From positions 1-46,450 of the forward strand of contig JAEEYQ010000020.1 in assembly GCA_016288215.1 (NCBI GenBank): a DNA stretch of 46,450 bases. Reading direction: 5' to 3'. Origin of the DNA: Lentisphaeria bacterium. GTDB lineage: Bacteria; Verrucomicrobiota; Lentisphaeria; Oligosphaerales; Oligosphaeraceae. Position 1 is the stretch's first letter; every line of letters begins with the position of its first letter. Shown here piece after piece: positions 23,352-30,677 of this stretch. The position numbers and the translations under genes were made by a program. The notes below the pieces were generated by a model. The model was not told the origin of the DNA and did no database searches. It saw only the letters and a program-made list of their open reading frames with translations.

Positions 23352-26165
23352 ATGAGAACAGACTTCATTAGAACCACATCGTTGATGAAGCTTTGCGGGG
23401 CGTTCGCGGGGCTGCTGCTGTGCGGAGCCTGCGTCGGACTAAATGACGCGGACCACGAGTGGGAGGCGAAGCGCCAGCAGGCTCTGGACCGCAAGCGCGT
23501 GGTCATCTACAACACGGATGGCTGCGACGCCGTCTACTATCCGAAATCCAGCCCCGTCACGCCAGAGGACTTCAAGAAGGAGCGGCTGACCTACACGAAG
23601 GGGACGGAGGTCAACTCGCTGTTCTACTGCGTCACCTGCGGCGGCTATGGCCATTTGCTCTACGACACGAAGGTCGCGGACGTCTTCACCAACGACCCGG
23701 ACGACACGAGCCGCCAATGCCACAACATCACGGCGGAGCTGATTCGGCAGGGCACCAGCCCCATGGCCCTCGCGGAGGAATACGCCAAAGATAACGGGCT
23801 GGAGTTCTTCGCCTCCCTGCGCTTCAACGACAACCACGACGTCTGCCACTCGACGGAGCACCCCTCCTACTGTTTCAGCAAGTTCAAGCAGGAGCATCCG
23901 GAGGCTATGTTCGGCTCCGAAAAGAATCGACCCCCCTACTGCGGCTGGGCCGCCATGGACTTCATGAACAAGGACGTGCAGAAGCGCACGCGGGACATGG
24001 TGCAGGAAATCTGCGAACGCTTTGACGTGGACGGGGTGGAGTACGATTTCATGCGCCATATCCAGCTGTTCCGCACCGTCGCCATGGGCGGCGTCGCCAC
24101 GGAGGAGGAGCTGGCCGAGGCCACCCGCTTCATGGGGGAGCTGCGGGACGTCACGGAGACCATCGGCAAGCGCCGCGGCCGCCCCATTCTCATCGCCATC
24201 CGCGTTCCGGATTCCGTGGAATACTGCAAGGCGGTGGGCATCGATCTGGAGAAATGGATGGCCACCCGCCTCTTCGACATGCTCATCACCACGGGCTACT
24301 TCCAGATGAACCGCTGGAAATACTCCGCCGACTTGGGCCACAAATACGGCCTGAAATGCTATGCGTCCCTGGACGAGTCCCGCGTCTCCGGCTTCCTCCC
24401 CTACGGCAACCGCAACGCCCGCCAGTGCTACAACGCCCGCGCCCTCACCGCCCGCATGGAGGGCATGGACGGCGTCTATCTCTTCAATGTGGAATACGGT
24501 GGCTTGGCCACCCACTCCAATGGCGAAATCGACACGCTCCGCTTCATGGACAAGATCTACTACGTCACCGAACGGGGCTCCGGCGGCTACCCCATCGGCT
24601 ATTTCCTCCGAGGCGGCGAATCCTACCGTCGGCTGCCCATCATCGAGCCGGGGGAACCTGCTCAGCTGGACAAGCACGGCGAACTGGCCTTCCCTCTGGT
24701 CATCGGCGACGACCTCTCCACGGAGGAGGCCAAGGCCCAGAGGCCGACCGTCTCCGCCATGCTCCGCTGCAGCTCGGACAAGGCCAGTTTCAGACTCCAG
24801 GTCAACGGCAAGGTTCTGGAGCCCGTCTCCCGAGACGGACGCCTCTGGAGCTTCACTATTCCCACGGAGGGCATCCGCTGCGGGGAAAATGCCTTCGCCA
24901 TTCTCTCGGATAATACTGAAGATCCTCAGCGAAAGGAAATTATGAAAGGAGATGCCCTGCTGGTGGGCAACCTTCGCGGACCTTGGCGGCGCTTCTACGA
25001 GCAAGATGCGGACGGGGAGTCCATCGTGGACGGCGCCTACCGCCTGAAGGACGGCTCCACGGACAACCATATCGGCGCTGCTCTCTTCTATCCCATTCAC
25101 CAAAGTCCCGGACAGAACATGACAGCCTATTTCGAGCTGAAGGTGGAGAAAAGCTCCCGCCCGGAGGCCATTGTCGCCCGCCTGGCCAATGGCGAATTCG
25201 TGGAGACGGTCACCTTCGAGCCGGAGACAGTCCGCTTTTCTCTCAGCGGCAAAAGCGCGGCCTTCCGCACCGACGACCGCTTCCATGCCTATGTCCTGGC
25301 CATTCGAAACGGCCATGTCACCCTCCATGCGGATGGCGCTCTGTTGCTGGAGACCGACGCCCCTGCTTCCGTCTTTGACGCAAAGAACCATATGACGGGC
25401 TACACGGAGAACATCGCCGGCCTGAACACGGAAGGCCTCACCATCGGCTCCATCAGTGTGCCTGGCACGGGCGTCTCCTATTGGAGGCATGTGGCCCTGG
25501 AGACCTATGCCATTCAGATAGAGGATGTTGCCGTCGCAATCAGCTATACGAGGCTGCCTCCGCCGGATATTCAGCGGCTGGCCACCTGCACCATCAGAGA
25601 AACGGATTCGGTGGTTGTCGCCAATGGCCGTCCAGCCTTTTCCTCCAATGTGACCAATTGCTATGAGGAACGGGACATGACGGCGGACGGATTCGATGCC
25701 CTGAAACTGCGCCACACCAACCGAAACCCCCATTTCGACTTGTCCCGCTCCCCCCTGATGATCACACCGCCGGACATCGTTTTGGCGGAGTGGACCGTTC
25801 AGCCGCTGGAGGATGGGCCGGACGGCAAACAGCTGGCGTTTCTGGTGGCTGTCTCCCCCCGGCGGTCAACCGATCACGGAAACTGGGAGATTGAGTTCAT
25901 TCAAGGTGTCTCCGCCGCTCAATGCAGCTTGGGCAACATCCCCATGGGAGTGATAAACCCAAAGGAGGAGAACACGTTCCGCATTGCCATCGACACGCGG
26001 CGGGGCGTCGGCGCCATTTGGTGCAACGGCAAATTGCTGCTCTATGACAAGATCTACGCAGGCAACGGCCGCAAGGAACCCTTCTGCCATGTGGGCGATG
26101 CCTCCGGCCGGGTCATGGGCCTGGCCCGCTTCAAGCGCTTTGTCATGGGAGTTCCCCTTCGTTGA
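23352..26165 (+). CDS. Large exported glycoside hydrolase-like (GHL10-type) protein with C-terminal beta-sandwich region
   Basis: About 937 residues. The N-terminus is a signal sequence ending LLLCGAC, a possible but non-ideal lipobox; ATG 23385 is an alternative start. Residues about 45-450 look like a family-10-like TIM barrel: KRVVIYNTDGCDAVYYPKSS, EYAKDNGLEFFASLRFND, RFDVDGVEYDFMRHIQLF and LGHKYGLKCYASLDESR. The acidic DGVEYD pattern lies where catalytic or metal residues sit in such barrels. The C-terminal 450 residues look beta-rich (VSAMLRCSSDKASFRLQVNG, WEIEFIQGVSAAQCSLG), perhaps carbohydrate-binding sandwiches. The role is probably extracellular or periplasmic polysaccharide processing. 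No ribosome binding site is strong, so it may depend on read-through from the M28 gene. Confidence 0.6.
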   Translation: MRTDFIRTTSLMKLCGAFAGLLLCGACVGLNDADHEWEAKRQQALDRKRVVIYNTDGCDAVYYPKSSPVTPEDFKKERLTYTKGTEVNSLFYCVTCGGYGHLLYDTKVADVFTNDPDDTSRQCHNITAELIRQGTSPMALAEEYAKDNGLEFFASLRFNDNHDVCHSTEHPSYCFSKFKQEHPEAMFGSEKNRPPYCGWAAMDFMNKDVQKRTRDMVQEICERFDVDGVEYDFMRHIQLFRTVAMGGVATEEELAEATRFMGELRDVTETIGKRRGRPILIAIRVPDSVEYCKAVGIDLEKWMATRLFDMLITTGYFQMNRWKYSADLGHKYGLKCYASLDESRVSGFLPYGNRNARQCYNARALTARMEGMDGVYLFNVEYGGLATHSNGEIDTLRFMDKIYYVTERGSGGYPIGYFLRGGESYRRLPIIEPGEPAQLDKHGELAFPLVIGDDLSTEEAKAQRPTVSAMLRCSSDKASFRLQVNGKVLEPVSRDGRLWSFTIPTEGIRCGENAFAILSDNTEDPQRKEIMKGDALLVGNLRGPWRRFYEQDADGESIVDGAYRLKDGSTDNHIGAALFYPIHQSPGQNMTAYFELKVEKSSRPEAIVARLANGEFVETVTFEPETVRFSLSGKSAAFRTDDRFHAYVLAIRNGHVTLHADGALLLETDAPASVFDAKNHMTGYTENIAGLNTEGLTIGSISVPGTGVSYWRHVALETYAIQIEDVAVAISYTRLPPPDIQRLATCTIRETDSVVVANGRPAFSSNVTNCYEERDMTADGFDALKLRHTNRNPHFDLSRSPLMITPPDIVLAEWTVQPLEDGPDGKQLAFLVAVSPRRSTDHGNWEIEFIQGVSAAQCSLGNIPMGVINPKEENTFRIAIDTRRGVGAIWCNGKLLLYDKIYAGNGRKEPFCHVGDASGRVMGLARFKRFVMGVPLR

Positions 26166-26185
26166 TGAATTTGCAAACTGGCAAG

Positions 26186-26213
26186 TTGACAATTTCGTAA
26201 CTCTATATATATT
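26186..26213 (+). promoter_or_regulatory. SRP RNA promoter
   Basis: TTGACA (26186-26191), a 16-nt spacer and TATATT (26208-26213). It starts 20 nt after the preceding stop codon and places the transcription start at about 26220-26222, exactly at the 5' end deduced from RNA pairing. Confidence 0.8.
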
Positions 26214-26221
26214 CAATTTCT

Positions 26222-26342
26222 GCCGTGTCGTCCGTTTCGGCACCTGTGCGACGAGAATATTGTGAACCGGGTCAGGTGGGGAACCAAGCAGCCCTAAGCA
26301 GTTGAATTGGGTGCCAGGATAATCCGGGATGGGCGCCACGGC
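26222..26342 (+). ncRNA. ffs: Signal recognition particle RNA (small bacterial 4.5S type)
   Basis: The apical core GGGTCAGGTGGGGAACC followed by AAGCAGCCCTAAGCAG carries the conserved GTCAGG, GGAA and AGCAGCC elements of SRP RNA that bind Ffh. The ends pair: 5' GCCGTG with 3' CACGGC. GTCC/GGGTGCC-type segments continue the long helix. The 3' stem runs straight into six T (26343-26348), giving an intrinsic terminator. The length of about 121 nt fits the small bacterial form without an Alu domain. It sits directly before dnaX, an arrangement seen in several bacterial groups (ffs/scr-dnaX-recR). Confidence 0.95.
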
Positions 26343-26348
26343 TTTTTT
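26331..26348 (+). terminator. SRP RNA terminator
   Basis: The closing 3' strand of the SRP RNA helix (GGCGCCACGGC) is followed by TTTTTT at 26343-26348, so the end of the RNA fold itself acts as the terminator stem. Confidence 0.75.
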
Positions 26349-26422
26349 GTGTATTCCGCCCGCTGGGCGAAGTCGCTTGCGGCGGGCTGTCATTAACATC
26401 CATAACCCATTGGAAATCAACC

Positions 26423-28531
26423 ATGTCCTATCAAGTGCTGGCGAGAAAATGGCGTCCGCAGACCTTTGCGGAGGTGGTGGGTCAGGAGCATATCAGCCGT
26501 ACCCTGAAGAACGCCATCCGACAGAACCGCATCGGACATGCCTACCTCTTCGTGGGCTCCCGCGGAATCGGCAAGACCACCACGGCCCGCATCTTCGCCA
26601 AGGCGCTGAACTGCATGGACAACGTGGACGGCGAACCCTGCTGCAAGTGCCAGAGCTGCCGTGAGATCGCCGCCGGAACCTCCCTGGATGTGATTGAAAT
26701 CGACGGCGCCTCCCATAACAAGGTGGAGGATGTGCGCGACATTCGGGAGAATGTCCAGTACGCCCCCACCATGGGCAAATACAAAATCTACATCATCGAT
26801 GAAGTCCATATGCTGACGACGCAGGCGTGGAATGCGTTGCTGAAGACCTTGGAGGAGCCGCCGCCCCATGTCAAGTTCCTCTTCGCGACCACGGAGCCCC
26901 ACAAGGTCCTTCCCACCATCGTGTCCAGATGCCAGCGCTTCGACCTGAAGCGCATTCCTGTCCCGCTGATCGTGCAGCGGCTCCGCCAGATTGCGGACGG
27001 CGAACAGGTTCATGTGGAGGACGGTGCCCTGGGCGCCATCGCCCGCGCGGCGGACGGCGGCATGCGGGATGCACAATCCATCTTCGACCAGATGATTGCC
27101 TTCTGCGGCGGCTTGGCGGAGGGCGAGCTGATTCGGGAGCAGGATGTGATTGACGTCTTCGGCCTGGCTTCCGGCATGGAATTGCGGGAGATGGCCGCAG
27201 GTCTCTTCACCAATGACATCAATCGCTCCATGAAGGTTCTGCAGGACATGGCCGATGGCGGCCGCGACCTGGAACGGCTTTTTGGCGACTTGATTGGCTA
27301 TGTGCGCAATGTCATGGTTGCCGCCGTCTGCAAGGACGCTCCGGGTTTCCTGGAGGTCAGCGAGACGGAGCTGGCGGATTTGCTGGCCATTGGCAAGGCG
27401 TTGGATCCCCTTCTGGTGCAACGAGTTCTGCAAGGACTGGTGGCGCAGGAGTGGTCCTTCCGCTCTGCGTTGAACAAGCGGATTTATTTTGAGGCGGTTC
27501 TGGCCAGAGTCATGCTGGAGGCCCACAGTGTTCAGCTCAACGACATCGCGGCCCAACTGAACGTCCTTCGTGGAACCATACCCATGGAAGCCATGCCGGA
27601 ACGTCCCGTGGTGGTCATTCCACCGCCCGTCGTCGCCGAATCGGTTCTGTCTCGATGTTCTACCACATCGCAACCCGTTGCGCCTCAGCCGATTATGGAA
27701 ACGCCGCAACCCGTTGCGTTAGAGCAAGCTGTGGAAACGCAGCAAGTCGTTGCGCCAGAGCCAGTTGTGGAAACGCCGCAAGTCGCAGAATCTGCTCCTG
27801 CGACGCCTGAGTCGGCGCAACCCGTTGCGTCTGAGCAAGTTGTGGAAACGCAGCAAGTCGTTGCGCCTCAGCCGATTATGGAAACGCCGCAAGTCGCAGA
27901 ATCTGCTCCTGCGACGCCTGAGCCACCGCAACCCGTTGCGTTAGAGCAAGTTGCGGAAACGCCGCAAGTCGCAGAATCTGCTCCTGCGACGCCTGAGCCG
28001 CCGCAACCCGTTGCGTCTGAGCCGGTTGGGGAAGAGCAGGGGGCTCCTGTGGAGGACGAGGACCTTATCAATCAGGAGTTCGCCTCTGCGGAGATGGAGA
28101 TGATGGAGCAGGAGCCCATGGCTCAGCTGGATCCTCTCCTGACTTTCAGTCGTCTCTCCCAAATCCTGAACGAGCGGTGTCCCGCCAAACGGGATCTCAT
28201 CACGGTATTCGGCAAATTGACGCCCCTCTCCTTCGATGGCCGGAAGCTGATTTTGGCCTATAATGAGGTCACCATCCTGCAGCAGGAAGTGGTTCTTCTG
28301 ACGACTCCCACCTCCGAACAGACACTGAAGGAAGCCATGGCCATGGCGGTTCCCCGCGGGGTTCTGGAGATTGTCGGCCAACGTCCCGAAGTGGCGACAG
28401 AACACGACAAGACCGGCTACCGGCTGGCTTCGACCGATGAATGGGAGCGGATGGCGGAACATCCTTTCGTCAAGCATTTTAACGAGGTGTTGAATAGCCA
28501 TTTGGTGGACGCGCGGATACAGGATCGTTGA
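26423..28531 (+). CDS. dnaX: DNA polymerase III subunit gamma/tau
   Basis: 702 residues. The start MSYQVLARKWRPQTFAEVVG is diagnostic. The Walker A loop GSRGIGKTT has Lys51, the zinc site uses Cys64, Cys73, Cys76 and Cys79, and YIIDEVHML is Walker B. Sensor 1 (FATTEPHKVLPTIVSRCQRF) follows, then domain III to about residue 390. Residues about 410-540 form a low-complexity Pro/Val/Ala/Glu/Gln linker made of in-frame repeats. The C-terminal 160 residues are a tau-like domain. It loads the sliding clamp and couples the replisome. The ribosome binding site is weak (GGAA). I saw no A-rich slippery heptamer of the E. coli type. Confidence 0.97.
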   Translation: MSYQVLARKWRPQTFAEVVGQEHISRTLKNAIRQNRIGHAYLFVGSRGIGKTTTARIFAKALNCMDNVDGEPCCKCQSCREIAAGTSLDVIEIDGASHNKVEDVRDIRENVQYAPTMGKYKIYIIDEVHMLTTQAWNALLKTLEEPPPHVKFLFATTEPHKVLPTIVSRCQRFDLKRIPVPLIVQRLRQIADGEQVHVEDGALGAIARAADGGMRDAQSIFDQMIAFCGGLAEGELIREQDVIDVFGLASGMELREMAAGLFTNDINRSMKVLQDMADGGRDLERLFGDLIGYVRNVMVAAVCKDAPGFLEVSETELADLLAIGKALDPLLVQRVLQGLVAQEWSFRSALNKRIYFEAVLARVMLEAHSVQLNDIAAQLNVLRGTIPMEAMPERPVVVIPPPVVAESVLSRCSTTSQPVAPQPIMETPQPVALEQAVETQQVVAPEPVVETPQVAESAPATPESAQPVASEQVVETQQVVAPQPIMETPQVAESAPATPEPPQPVALEQVAETPQVAESAPATPEPPQPVASEPVGEEQGAPVEDEDLINQEFASAEMEMMEQEPMAQLDPLLTFSRLSQILNERCPAKRDLITVFGKLTPLSFDGRKLILAYNEVTILQQEVVLLTTPTSEQTLKEAMAMAVPRGVLEIVGQRPEVATEHDKTGYRLASTDEWERMAEHPFVKHFNEVLNSHLVDARIQDR
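27668..28035 (+). repeat. In-frame repeats encoding the tau linker of DnaX
   Basis: Units mix QPVA(P/S/L)(E/Q), VVETQQVV, IMETPQ and VAESAPATPE. GCAGAATCTGCTCCTGCGAC occurs at 27785, 27896 and 27971, at intervals of 111 and 75 nt, both multiples of three. Near-identical DNA indicates recent unequal exchange. Confidence 0.85.
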
Positions 28532-28593
28532 TGGTGGGAACGCCATGCGACGATTTCCATGTGTTCCATGGACTCTAAAAAGGAAAATCGACC

Positions 28594-29220
28594 ATGCCAG
28601 CAGCGAACATGTATCCGGAAGCGTTGAAGCAGGCCATGCAGTATTTCAGCCGTCTGCCGGGAGTGGGCCGTCGGTCTGCGGAGCGCATGGCGCTGGCGGT
28701 CTTGGAATGGCCGGAGGAGCAATGCCGCCAATTCGGCGAGCTGCTCCGCGACCTGCCCAAACGGATTCACCCCTGTCGTCAATGCGGCAATCTCACGGAA
28801 AGCGAATTATGCCCCTTTTGCCGCGATGACACCCGCCAACGGGACGCTCTCTGCATCGTGGAGCAGGCAACCCAGATTCCTGTCATCGAGGGGACGGGTT
28901 GCTTTCGCGGTCTGTATCATGTGCTGGGCGGCAAACTCTCTCCCTTGTCTGGACGTGGCCCTGAAAGCCTGAACCTCAATATGTTACGAACCCGTCTCGA
29001 AGGCGGAAACATCACGGAGGTCATTTTGGCCACCAGCTCCGATGTGGAAGGGGAGGCCACCGCCAGTTTCCTTGTGCAGGAGCTGGCTCCCTATTCGGTG
29101 ACTGTCAGCCGAATCGCCTTCGGGGTTCCTGTCGGCTCCGATGTGAGCTACTCGGACTCCGCCACCATGGCCATGGCCCTGTCTGGCCGCCGCATCGTCA
29201 AACGCCCCGACCATGACTGA
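28594..29220 (+). CDS. recR: Recombination protein RecR
   Basis: 208 residues, the usual size. The helix-hairpin-helix LPGVGRRSAERMA is followed by the zinc finger with Cys61, Cys64, Cys73 and Cys76 (CRQCGNLTESELCPFC). The Toprim domain begins at DALCIVE, and YHVLGGKLSPLSGRGPESLN is the family's most conserved stretch. RecR acts with RecO/RecF in loading RecA at gaps. AGGA lies 9 nt before ATG 28594. It follows dnaX by 62 nt; the small ybaB-type gene often found between them is absent. It overlaps the next gene by 8 nt. Confidence 0.97.
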   Translation: MPAANMYPEALKQAMQYFSRLPGVGRRSAERMALAVLEWPEEQCRQFGELLRDLPKRIHPCRQCGNLTESELCPFCRDDTRQRDALCIVEQATQIPVIEGTGCFRGLYHVLGGKLSPLSGRGPESLNLNMLRTRLEGGNITEVILATSSDVEGEATASFLVQELAPYSVTVSRIAFGVPVGSDVSYSDSATMAMALSGRRIVKRPDHD

Positions 29221-29869
29221 GCGGAAACGGAACGCCGCAGGACGAAAGGCGTCGGAAGGGTCGCCCAAAGCCGCCGTTCCATGGTTTAAAAGATGTCTTT
29301 TGGCCGTGGGAAAGGCATTGACCACCATCGCCTTTTTGGCCGTCAGCGGATGGCTGATTCGCTGCGGCGCCCTGCGGCTGCGGGATGGAAATTTGGGCAT
29401 GCACGGCGCCGTGGGCGTCGTGGCATGTTTCGCGGGCATTTTGCTCTTCCACCACTTTCCCCTTATACCACTATATATATTTGGCCATGAACTTATCCAT
29501 TGGTTCACGGCAAAGCTGTTCCGCCTGAGGACAGGAAGAATCCGTCTACGCCGCAACCAGGGCAGCGTGGAAATCGACCACCCCAACGTCTGGGTGATTC
29601 TGGCCCCCTATTTCGTCCCCTTCTACGCCTTGCTCTTTTTGGGGATGTTGGGGCAGCTGTATTGGTTTGTCCCCCAGCCGCCGCCATGGGTTGGCTGGCT
29701 GGCGGCCATTCTCATCGGATTAAGCTACGGCTACCACATCGCGCTGACGTGGCGCGCCCTCCGCATGGGGCAGGAGGATCTTCGCATCCATGGCGTCCTG
29801 TTTTCCCTCAGCCTCATTGCCATGATGAATCTCCTCTTGCTCTACGGCGGCATACGGCTGCTGGTTTAA
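29213..29869 (+). CDS. Membrane protein with HExxH motif, putative M50-like metallopeptidase
   Basis: 218 residues. A basic N-terminal tail of about 25 residues leads to about five hydrophobic segments (near 30-50, 65-90, 125-150, 155-178, 193-215). FGHELIHWFTAKLF places His92-Glu93-x-x-His96 in a membrane-associated segment, as in site-2-type proteases and related DUFs. NVWVILAPYFVPFYALLF may supply the rest of the metal site. No PDZ domain is present. The start overlaps the recR stop (ATGACTGA), so expression is coupled to recR. Regulated intramembrane proteolysis is one possibility; the gene could also be an uncharacterised membrane family with a chance HExxH. Confidence 0.55.
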   Translation: MTERKRNAAGRKASEGSPKAAVPWFKRCLLAVGKALTTIAFLAVSGWLIRCGALRLRDGNLGMHGAVGVVACFAGILLFHHFPLIPLYIFGHELIHWFTAKLFRLRTGRIRLRRNQGSVEIDHPNVWVILAPYFVPFYALLFLGMLGQLYWFVPQPPPWVGWLAAILIGLSYGYHIALTWRALRMGQEDLRIHGVLFSLSLIAMMNLLLLYGGIRLLV

Positions 29870-29882
29870 CTCCGTCCTGCGC

Positions 29883-30148
29883 GTCTCACGTCCCGCGTCC
29901 CACTTTTCACTTTTCACTCTTCTCGTCCCGCGTCCCGCTTTTCACTCTTCACTTTTCACTTTTCTCGTCCCACGTCCCGCTTTTCACTTTTCACTCTTCA
30001 CTCTTCACGTCCCGCGTCCCACTTTTCACTTTTCACTTTTCACTCTTCTCGTCCCGCGTCCCGCTTTTCACTCTTCACTTTTCACTCTTCACGTCCCGCG
30101 TCCCACTTTTCACTCTTCTCTTTTCTCTCTTCACTCTTCATGTCGCGT
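29883..30148 (+). repeat. Tandem array of 38 contiguous heptanucleotides (pyrimidine-rich strand)
   Basis: Every 7 bases from 29883 to 30148 (266 nt) fits one of two classes: GTCCCRC (with single variants at the two ends) or TYTTCWC/TTTTCWC. The G-class occurs mostly as a pair, then three to four T-class units, giving a higher-order period of 42 nt. The first GTCCC of each pair starts at 29890, 29925, 29967, 30009, 30051 and 30093. No base is inserted or lost between units. It starts 14 nt after a stop codon and is almost purely pyrimidine on this strand. Confidence 0.92.
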
Positions 30149-30371
30149 GGTGATCCTCCTCTTTTTCTCCTCTTTTCCCCTCGCCTCTCCCTTTTTCCTC
30201 CGTCTGCGGAAAACCTGTTCATAACTGCGTAATAACAGGTGAAATTTCTGCCAATAATCTGTGGACTCAGGCTTCGTCTTAACCCTCTTCGCGCGCGCGT
30301 ACAATATATTATTAATATTATTAAACCTTCTCTCCCTCTCTTTTCATGTCCCGCTATCGCCTAGGCTTCGT

Positions 30372-30417
30372 CATGTCTTTCACTGAGACATGAAAAAATT
30401 TTTCCGTACGGGAAAAA
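30372..30417. promoter_or_regulatory. Two adjacent inverted repeats upstream of the tps promoter
   Basis: CATGTCT (30372-30378)/AGACATG (30386-30392) is a perfect 7-bp stem with a 7-nt loop followed by six A. TTTTTCC (30399-30405)/GGAAAAA (30411-30417) is a second perfect repeat around GTACG. They may be operator sites or a terminator isolating the tps genes from recR transcription. Confidence 0.4.
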
Positions 30418-30432
30418 ATGTATCATTGTTGC

Positions 30433-30460
30433 TTGACTATAATTTGAAATGACGTACATT
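30433..30460 (+). promoter_or_regulatory. Candidate promoter of the tps operon
   Basis: TTGACT (30433-30438), a 16-nt spacer and TACATT (30455-30460). A consensus TATAAT overlaps the -35 (30438-30443) but lacks a matching upstream hexamer. Another AT-rich box near 30630-30640 is closer to the gene but also lacks a -35. Confidence 0.35.
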
Positions 30461-30677
30461 ATGTGTAACTGTCTAGTTTTGTAATTATGCCATTTTAGCC
30501 TCAAAACGAACGATTTAGAGATATAAGTTTCTGAATGCGAACGAGTTGGAGCAAGTCTAGGTCTTCTTGGGCCCATGCGGTGTCGCTTTGTCGACATGGT
30601 GTGGCCGGTTCAATTGTATTAAACAATATATAATAATAAAAGTTCCAAGGGTCGCCTCCGAAGGGGGCAGAAAGAGA

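Larger units (their letters stand above)
30149..30677. other. Long leader/intergenic region before the two-partner secretion genes
   Basis: No gene is supported. The left part (30149-30215) is pyrimidine-rich. ACCTGTT/AACAGGT arms form a hairpin around 30215-30240. An AT-rich stretch (30300-30325) follows a CG-alternating run. Hairpins at 30372-30392 and 30399-30417 and a promoter candidate at 30433-30460 precede a leader of about 210 nt. That leader contains an imperfect hairpin with outer GGCC/GGCC and inner TGTCG/CGACA (30570-30606). Confidence 0.5.

Noticed and set aside
26417..27709. 430-codon open frame on the minus strand opposite dnaX
   Set aside because: Antisense shadow of a clearly identified essential gene.
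26423..28531. Programmed frameshift in dnaX producing a gamma form
   Set aside because: No A-rich slippery heptamer with a following stem was seen at the junction of domain III and the linker.
29883..30148. Possible CRISPR array
   Set aside because: Units are contiguous 7-mers with no unique spacers, and there are no cas genes.
29500..30153. 217-codon plus-strand frame with repeated SRVPLFT peptides
   Set aside because: It runs out of frame through the M50-like gene into the heptad array. The 42-nt period keeps it open by chance.
30205..30330. Possible replication origin (AT-rich block near dnaX-recR, TGTGGA-like words)
   Set aside because: No cluster of DnaA boxes close to TTATCCACA and no dnaA, dnaN or gyrB nearby; the AT-rich block is short.
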